The notes under the pieces were generated by a model. It was not told the origin of the DNA and did not search any database. It saw only the letters and a list, made by a program, of their open reading frames with translations. The position numbers were made by a program, and so were the translations under genes. From Terrimesophilobacter sp044464485 (GTDB taxonomy: Bacteria; Actinomycetota; Actinomycetes; Actinomycetales; Microbacteriaceae), in assembly GCA_044464485.1 (NCBI GenBank), contig JBIQLG010000002.1, positions 124,001-188,000 of the forward strand: 64,000 bases of DNA, given 5' to 3'. Each line of letters opens with the position of its first letter. The stretch's first letter is position 1. Positions 59,488 through 64,000 of the stretch are shown here, in pieces.

Positions 59488-60465
59488 TCAGCCCTTTGTC
59501 GAGCCGGCAAGAAGTCCGCGTACGAAGTAGCGCTGAAGCGCGAAGAATACGACGAGGGGCACAACGATGGCGATGAACGCCCCCGCCGTGAGCAAATGCC
59601 ACTCCTGGCCGTACTTTCCCGTCACCTCGGCGAGAAGTTTCGTGATCGGCGCGACGGTACCGTCCGCGAACACGAGTGCGACGAGCAGATCGTTCCACAC
59701 CCAGAGGAACTGGAAGATTCCGAACGCGGCGATGGCCGGCATCGTGAGTGGCAGGATGATGCTGAAGAAGATTTGTCCGTGACCGGCGCCATCCACGCGT
59801 GCCGCTTCGATGAGTTCACGCGGAATTTCCGAAACGAAGTTGTGCAGAAGGAAGATCGCCAGAGGCAGCGCGAAGATCGTGTGGGCTATCCACACCTGCG
59901 AATAGGACGTGCCGGCATCCAGCCCGCTGAACAGTTCAACGCCGCCGATCTTGATTCCCCTCGAAAAAAGGCTCAGCAGCGGCACGAGTGCCATCTGCAG
60001 TGGGACGATCTGCAACGCGAAAACTCCGATGAAGACCCAGTCCTTGCCTTTGAAGTCGATCCAGGCGAACGCGTAGGCGGCGAGCGAGGCGATAACGAGC
60101 GGGATGACGGTCGCCGGCAACGTGATGGCGATCGAGTTGAGGAACGCCTGCGCCATCGTCAATTGCGTGTTGCCCGCGGACAGCACCTGCACGTAGTTGT
60201 CGAAGGTGAAGCCCCAGTTCGAGAAAATCGTCCACCATCCGGTGGTGGCGACCTGCTCCGCCGGGCGCAGCGACGAAATGAACAGTCCCAGGGTCGGGGT
60301 CGTCCACAGAACAGCGATGATCAGGGCGGCAATGGTTGCCGTGCGGCTCGTGAGACGGCGCTTCGTTCGTTTCGCCGGACCGCCTTCGATCCTTGACTCA
60401 CCGCGCGCGAGTTGCCTCTCAGTCGACTTGTCCATGGGCACGTCGATGGGGGTGACGGCGCTCAT
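59488..60465 (-). CDS. CUT1 sugar ABC transporter permease (MalG-like), system B
   Basis: A 325-residue permease with six helices, an N-terminal hydrophilic leader of about 40 residues, and the EAA loop LIEAARVDGAGHGQIFFSIILPL. The ATG overlaps the stop of the previous permease (ATGA). Sequence resembles the system A MalG-like protein, so the two importers are probably an old duplication. Confidence 0.89.
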   Translation of the reverse strand: MSAVTPIDVPMDKSTERQLARGESRIEGGPAKRTKRRLTSRTATIAALIIAVLWTTPTLGLFISSLRPAEQVATTGWWTIFSNWGFTFDNYVQVLSAGNTQLTMAQAFLNSIAITLPATVIPLVIASLAAYAFAWIDFKGKDWVFIGVFALQIVPLQMALVPLLSLFSRGIKIGGVELFSGLDAGTSYSQVWIAHTIFALPLAIFLLHNFVSEIPRELIEAARVDGAGHGQIFFSIILPLTMPAIAAFGIFQFLWVWNDLLVALVFADGTVAPITKLLAEVTGKYGQEWHLLTAGAFIAIVVPLVVFFALQRYFVRGLLAGSTKG

Positions 60466-61595
60466 CGGATCTCCCTTTGCTTCTTGATCTGCCGCGCGTT
60501 GTAAATGATGATCGGCATCACGAGCAGAAAGAGAACGACGGCGAACGCGGCGCTTCTGCCGGTCTCAAAACCCTTCCACTGCGTATACATTTCGTTGGCG
60601 ATCACGCTGGTTTCGTTCGTGCCCGCCGTCATGGTTCTCACGATGTCGAACACCTTGAGCGAAGCGATCGAAATCGTGGTGAGCACAACGATGAGCGAGC
60701 TGCGGATGCCGGGAACCGTGACGTTGATGAAGCGCTGCCATGCGTTGGTGCCGTCGAGCTCTGCCGCTTCGAGTTGCTCTGCCGGAACGCCCTTGATCGC
60801 GGCCGACAGAATCACCATGGCGAATCCGGTTTGGATCCAGATGAGCACGACGATGAGAAAGAAGGTATTCCACGGCGAGTTCTGCAGCCAGTACACGGGC
60901 TCGCCGCCGAACCAGACCACTATCTGGTTGAGGAGTCCGATCTGCGCCTGGTCTGCCGGCTTCGCGTCGTACACGAACTTCCAGATGATGCTCGCGCCGA
61001 CGAAGGAGATCGCCATGGGCATGAAGACGAGCGCCTTGAAGATTTTCTCGCCCCGCGATTTGTCAATGAACGCAGCGTAGGCGAGGCCGAAGATCGTGGA
61101 GAGCGTCGGCACGATGAGCACCCACACAATCGTGTTGAGAACGACACGGATGCCGTAGGGCTGAGTGAAAATCCAGACGAAGTTGTCGAAACCGACGAAG
61201 TTGCGGCTCCGGTTGTCCTGGAACGCCTGAATCGTCGTTCCGATCGTGGGATAGATGAGTCCGATACCCAGGAGGATGACGGCGGGTGCGAGAAATCCGA
61301 CGAGCTGGAACAGGTATCCGGCACCCTGCTTCGACCGGTAGTCCAGCAGAAAGAACCCTCCGCCGAGTACGGCGGCAATGAGCGCGGCCCAGAACACTGA
61401 TCCGAGAAGAAGCATTGCACCGAGTGGAACGAGTACGCACACCGCCAGTCGAATGACCGTATATTTCGTCCCGCGTCGCGGAGCAATTTCGATGAAAAAC
61501 AGCAGGAGTGCGATGACAACAAGGAACGCGGCGATGACGAGAATGATCTGAAGCCACGCCGGGAGCGTCGCAATCCAGCCGAGAAACTGAGACAT
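60462..61595 (-). CDS. CUT1 sugar ABC transporter permease (MalF-like), system B
   Basis: A 377-residue permease. Two or three extra hydrophobic segments precede the six core helices; the EAA loop is LEAAELDGTNAWQRFINVTVPGI. It has no SdrD-B-like insert in the equivalent loop (only about 45 residues), unlike its system A relative. Its start is separated from the binding-protein gene by 115 bases that hold a strong hairpin. Confidence 0.89.
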   Translation of the reverse strand: MSQFLGWIATLPAWLQIILVIAAFLVVIALLLFFIEIAPRRGTKYTVIRLAVCVLVPLGAMLLLGSVFWAALIAAVLGGGFFLLDYRSKQGAGYLFQLVGFLAPAVILLGIGLIYPTIGTTIQAFQDNRSRNFVGFDNFVWIFTQPYGIRVVLNTIVWVLIVPTLSTIFGLAYAAFIDKSRGEKIFKALVFMPMAISFVGASIIWKFVYDAKPADQAQIGLLNQIVVWFGGEPVYWLQNSPWNTFFLIVVLIWIQTGFAMVILSAAIKGVPAEQLEAAELDGTNAWQRFINVTVPGIRSSLIVVLTTISIASLKVFDIVRTMTAGTNETSVIANEMYTQWKGFETGRSAAFAVVLFLLVMPIIIYNARQIKKQREIR

Positions 61596-61669
61596 TAGCG
61601 GCCTTTCGAGTGCGTCGTCGGACTCTGGGGTTCTTCGCGAGCGTATCAGTGGCCCGCGGCTGTGAACAG

Positions 61670-61697
61670 GTAGGGCCGACGAAGACGTCGGCCCTAC
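61670..61697 (-). terminator. Strong hairpin between binding-protein and permease genes
   Basis: GTAGGGCCGACG and CGTCGGCCCTAC form a perfect 12-base stem with a four-base loop, 13 bases after the binding-protein stop. No T-run follows, so it may be a partial terminator or an RNA stabiliser that makes more binding protein than permease. Confidence 0.6.
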
Positions 61698-61710
61698 CGC
61701 TCACGGATTA

Positions 61711-63048
61711 CTAACTTGACGGCCAGGAACCGTCAATCGTGGACAGCACTTCGTCCACTGACTTGCCATTGATCCAGTCGACCATGCCCGTCCAGAACGA
61801 CCCAGCGCCAACGACACCCGGCATGAGGTCGGAGCCGTCGAAGCGGAACGTCGTCTTCGGGTCCTGAAGGATCTTGATGGCTTCCTGCAGGATCGGACTC
61901 GACGCGTTGGCCGGGTCAAGCCCGTTGTTCGCGCTGATCACGCCACCCAGTTTCACCCGGCTGTTGGCCCATTCGGCGCTGGAGAGGTACTCCTGCACCT
62001 TGACGGTGTCCGCATCGTTCGAGAACGCCGCCACGATCTCGCCACCACCGGTAACGGCATTGCCGCTTCCGTCGATGGACGGGGTCATGAAGGCCCAGAT
62101 GTCCTTGTCCGGTCCGACCGTGGTGTTCCCGTTCTTGGGGTCCGTGAGGAATCCGTCGAAGAACGACGCCTGGTGCGTGAGCGAGCAGGTTCCGTTGCCC
62201 ATTGCCCGTGCGACATCGCCGAACGGCGTTGCGTTAATGGACTTGACGTCACCGAATCCCGCGTTCACGTAATCCGGGTTCAGCAGAATCTTGCCGAGCT
62301 CATCGAATGCACTCTTGATCTTCGGGTCAGAGAACTTGACCTTGTGGCTCACCCAGTCGTCGTAGACCTGCGGTCCAGACTGACGAAGGACGAGGTCTTC
62401 GATCCAGTCGGTGCCCGGCCATCCGGTCGCCGCATCAGATCCGAAACCAGCGCACCACGGTGCCGTACCCAGCTTCTCCTGCATCTCCTTGGTCAGGTCG
62501 AGCAGGCCCTGCCAGGTGGTGGGAACGGTCCATCCGTTGTCGGCGAACTGCTTCGGCGAGTACCAGATGAAGCCTTTGACGCTCGCCATGAGCGGCGCGC
62601 CGTAAAGGACTCCGTCGGTGGTCGCGTAGTTGGCCCAGTCCTTCGACCAGTACTTCTCTGCGTTTGCCTTCACGCCGGGGGGCGCAGGCTGGATGAGGTC
62701 GCGCGAAGCGAGATCGGCCAGCAGACCCGGCTGCGGGAAGATTGCGAGATCCGGAGCATTTCCGCCTTGGGCCCGGATGCTGATCTGGGTCTCGAACTCT
62801 TTGCTCGCCTCGTACTTGATCTGGATGTTGTTTTCCTTCTCCCAGTCCGCCCAGGACTTTTCGAGAAGCTCTGCTTCAGTGTCGGAAATTGTTCCGTAAA
62901 TCGTTACGACACCGTCTGCTTTCCCGGCATCGCCGGGGCCGTGCGCGTCATCACCGGTGCCACCACCGGAGCAGCCAACAAGCGCAAGGCTGGATACCGC
63001 CAAAATCGCCAGTGGAGCAGTGAGACGTCTGTGCAAGGTGGAACTCAT
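61711..63048 (-). CDS. Sugar-binding lipoprotein of CUT1 ABC importer, system B
   Basis: A 445-residue extracellular binding protein: lipobox ALVGC with cysteine 26, then the family 1 binding fold (GVVTIYGTISDTEAELLEKSW, GGNAPDLAIFPQPGLL). First gene of the system B operon. Two LacI-type operators lie upstream. GAGGAGGGAAGTAC precedes the ATG. Ligand unknown. Confidence 0.89.
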   Translation of the reverse strand: MSSTLHRRLTAPLAILAVSSLALVGCSGGGTGDDAHGPGDAGKADGVVTIYGTISDTEAELLEKSWADWEKENNIQIKYEASKEFETQISIRAQGGNAPDLAIFPQPGLLADLASRDLIQPAPPGVKANAEKYWSKDWANYATTDGVLYGAPLMASVKGFIWYSPKQFADNGWTVPTTWQGLLDLTKEMQEKLGTAPWCAGFGSDAATGWPGTDWIEDLVLRQSGPQVYDDWVSHKVKFSDPKIKSAFDELGKILLNPDYVNAGFGDVKSINATPFGDVARAMGNGTCSLTHQASFFDGFLTDPKNGNTTVGPDKDIWAFMTPSIDGSGNAVTGGGEIVAAFSNDADTVKVQEYLSSAEWANSRVKLGGVISANNGLDPANASSPILQEAIKILQDPKTTFRFDGSDLMPGVVGAGSFWTGMVDWINGKSVDEVLSTIDGSWPSS

Positions 63049-63377
63049 GTACTTCCCTCCTCATTGAGGCCAGCCCGTCGGGCAGTTTTGGGATCCCGCG
63101 GGTTCTTCATTGCTGCGGATCAGCCCCGAGATGGCAAATCCTGCCCAACTTCGGGAACCGGTTCCACGTCACAAACTACGACATGTAGCACGCCGACTGC
63201 AAGCGCTTGGCACCTTGAAATTCCGAATAGTTATCTCTTTTGGCGGCAGAGTGGTCGCAACACTTCGTGCAGCGGCAGAACGCGGAGTGTTGACGTACCT
63301 CCGCAAAGTGTGGAACCGGTTCCATAAATTTCGCAACGTGAGTATGCTGTGCTGCGAGTGAACTGAGGAGAGCAACC
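63049..63377. promoter_or_regulatory. Divergent control region with two LacI-type operators
   Basis: The 12-base palindrome GGAACCGGTTCC occurs at 63155-63166 and at 63312-63323. The leftward promoter for the binding-protein operon is TTGCAG (63197-63202), 17 bases, TAGTTT (63174-63179), and the left operator sits at its transcription start. The rightward promoter for the lacI-type gene is a weak TTCCAT (63320-63325), 17 bases, TATGCT (63343-63348), and the right operator overlaps its -35. One repressor can thus control both directions. Nothing else is evident in these 329 bases. Confidence 0.7.
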
Positions 63378-64000
63378 GTGAGCGCAATCGGGGACGTGGC
63401 GCGCCTCGCTGGCGTATCCAAGTCGACGGCGAGTCGCGCGCTCAGCGGCCGGGGCTACGTCTCCGATGAAACTCGCGAGCGCGTCGTGCAGGCTGCCGCC
63501 GACCTCGGTTTCGTTGTGTCATCCAACGCTGCCAGCCTGGTCACCGGCCAAACTCGCAATATCGGTGTCGTCATTCCCTTCATCAACCGCTGGTTCTTTG
63601 CGGAAGTGCTTGACGGGATCGAATCGTCGCTCATCAGTTCCGGCTACGACCTGACGCTCTATCGGCTGAGCGCGGATACCGAACAGCGTAGGAGGGTATT
63701 CGACTACTTTCTCGTACGGAAGCGCGTGGACGCGGTGATCGCCGTCGGCATCGAATTGACGACCCGGGAAGTGGACCAGCTGCTTTCTCTCGGCAAACCA
63801 ATAGTCGGTCTTGGTGGCCCCATCGACGGCATCCCCACCGTGAATATCGACGATGTCGACACGACTCGATTGGCGACAGAGCATTTGCTCTCGCTCGGAC
63901 ACCAAAAAATCATGCACCTCGGGGGCGACCTTCAGGAGCAGATGGACTTTCGGGTTCATGCTCAGCGGCTTACCGGCTTTCAGGACGCGATGACGGCAGC
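63378..64000 (+). CDS. LacI family transcriptional regulator (3' end outside window)
   Basis: The first 207 codons of a repressor. The LacI helix-turn-helix is SAIGDVARLAGVSKSTASRALSG, followed by the hinge region and the sugar-binding domain start NIGVVIPFINRWFFAEVLDGIE. GTG with GAGGAG at good spacing. It diverges from the sugar importer genes and very likely regulates them, with the two GGAACCGGTTCC palindromes as operators. The C-terminal part is beyond the window. Confidence 0.92.
   Translation, partial: MSAIGDVARLAGVSKSTASRALSGRGYVSDETRERVVQAAADLGFVVSSNAASLVTGQTRNIGVVIPFINRWFFAEVLDGIESSLISSGYDLTLYRLSADTEQRRRVFDYFLVRKRVDAVIAVGIELTTREVDQLLSLGKPIVGLGGPIDGIPTVNIDDVDTTRLATEHLLSLGHQKIMHLGGDLQEQMDFRVHAQRLTGFQDAMTA

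Overview
The window is high-GC, densely packed chromosomal DNA from an actinobacterium. Micrococcales, most likely Microbacteriaceae, is my inference from several features: a B12-dependent ribonucleotide reductase, a mycoredoxin, a DUF222/HNH protein, several TANNNT -10 boxes placed 6-7 bases before a start codon (leaderless mRNAs), ATGA/GTGA start-stop overlaps throughout the operons, and CUT1 sugar transporters encoded without their own ATPase. I see no insertion sequence, prophage, CRISPR array or rRNA. There is one tRNA.

Layout. 0-1.5 kb: end of nrdJ and a cytochrome P450. 1.5-17 kb: a molybdenum and nitrogen-oxide district. A leftward operon (HTH/TOBE regulator, modA, modB, modC, VKOR-type oxidoreductase, epimerase/zinc-ribbon fusion) diverges from moeA-moaC. 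A Mog/MoaB protein, OsmC, a DUF2249 protein, an HNH protein and a DUF1905 protein follow, then a leftward nnrS-nirK pair. The NirK is a three-part membrane/cupredoxin/nitrite reductase fusion with every copper ligand present. The molybdoenzyme all this would serve is not in the window. 17-18.5 kb: aldose epimerase and an orphan small protein.

18.5-31.5 kb: a nine-gene leftward string that looks like oxidative sugar or sugar-acid catabolism (membrane protein, gluconate dehydrogenase subunit 3, GMC oxidoreductase, ThDP enzyme, sugar MFS, enolase-superfamily dehydratase, alpha/beta hydrolase, FAD/Fe-S 2-hydroxyacid dehydrogenase fusion, PPC-domain protein), with a divergent SDR and a CsbD protein. 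31.9-35.2 kb: tRNA-Ser(GGA), then an MmeI-like type IIL restriction-modification enzyme coupled to a small helical protein. 35.4-36.5 kb: an encapsulated-ferritin-like protein with no encapsulin beside it, a leaderless mycoredoxin and a small membrane protein.

36.6-43.7 kb: a six-gene branched-chain-type ABC importer operon containing an acyl-CoA ligase. 43.8-50 kb: a saccharopine-dehydrogenase-family enzyme, a xylose locus (ROK regulator diverging from xylA-xylB) and an EamA transporter. 50-53.8 kb: a class III cyclase overlapping an MscS channel with a cyclic-nucleotide-like domain. Both partners have lost canonical residues, which makes the pair the most interesting candidate system here. 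53.8-55.7 kb: an ABC exporter. 55.7-63.1 kb: two tandem CUT1 sugar importers. One permease carries an SdrD-B-like extracellular insert. 63.4 kb to the end: a LacI regulator whose likely operator, GGAACCGGTTCC, occurs twice in the divergent promoter region.

A recurring oddity in the first 22 kb is short tandem repeats inside genes, always with units that are multiples of three bases. They are especially dense in the molybdenum genes.
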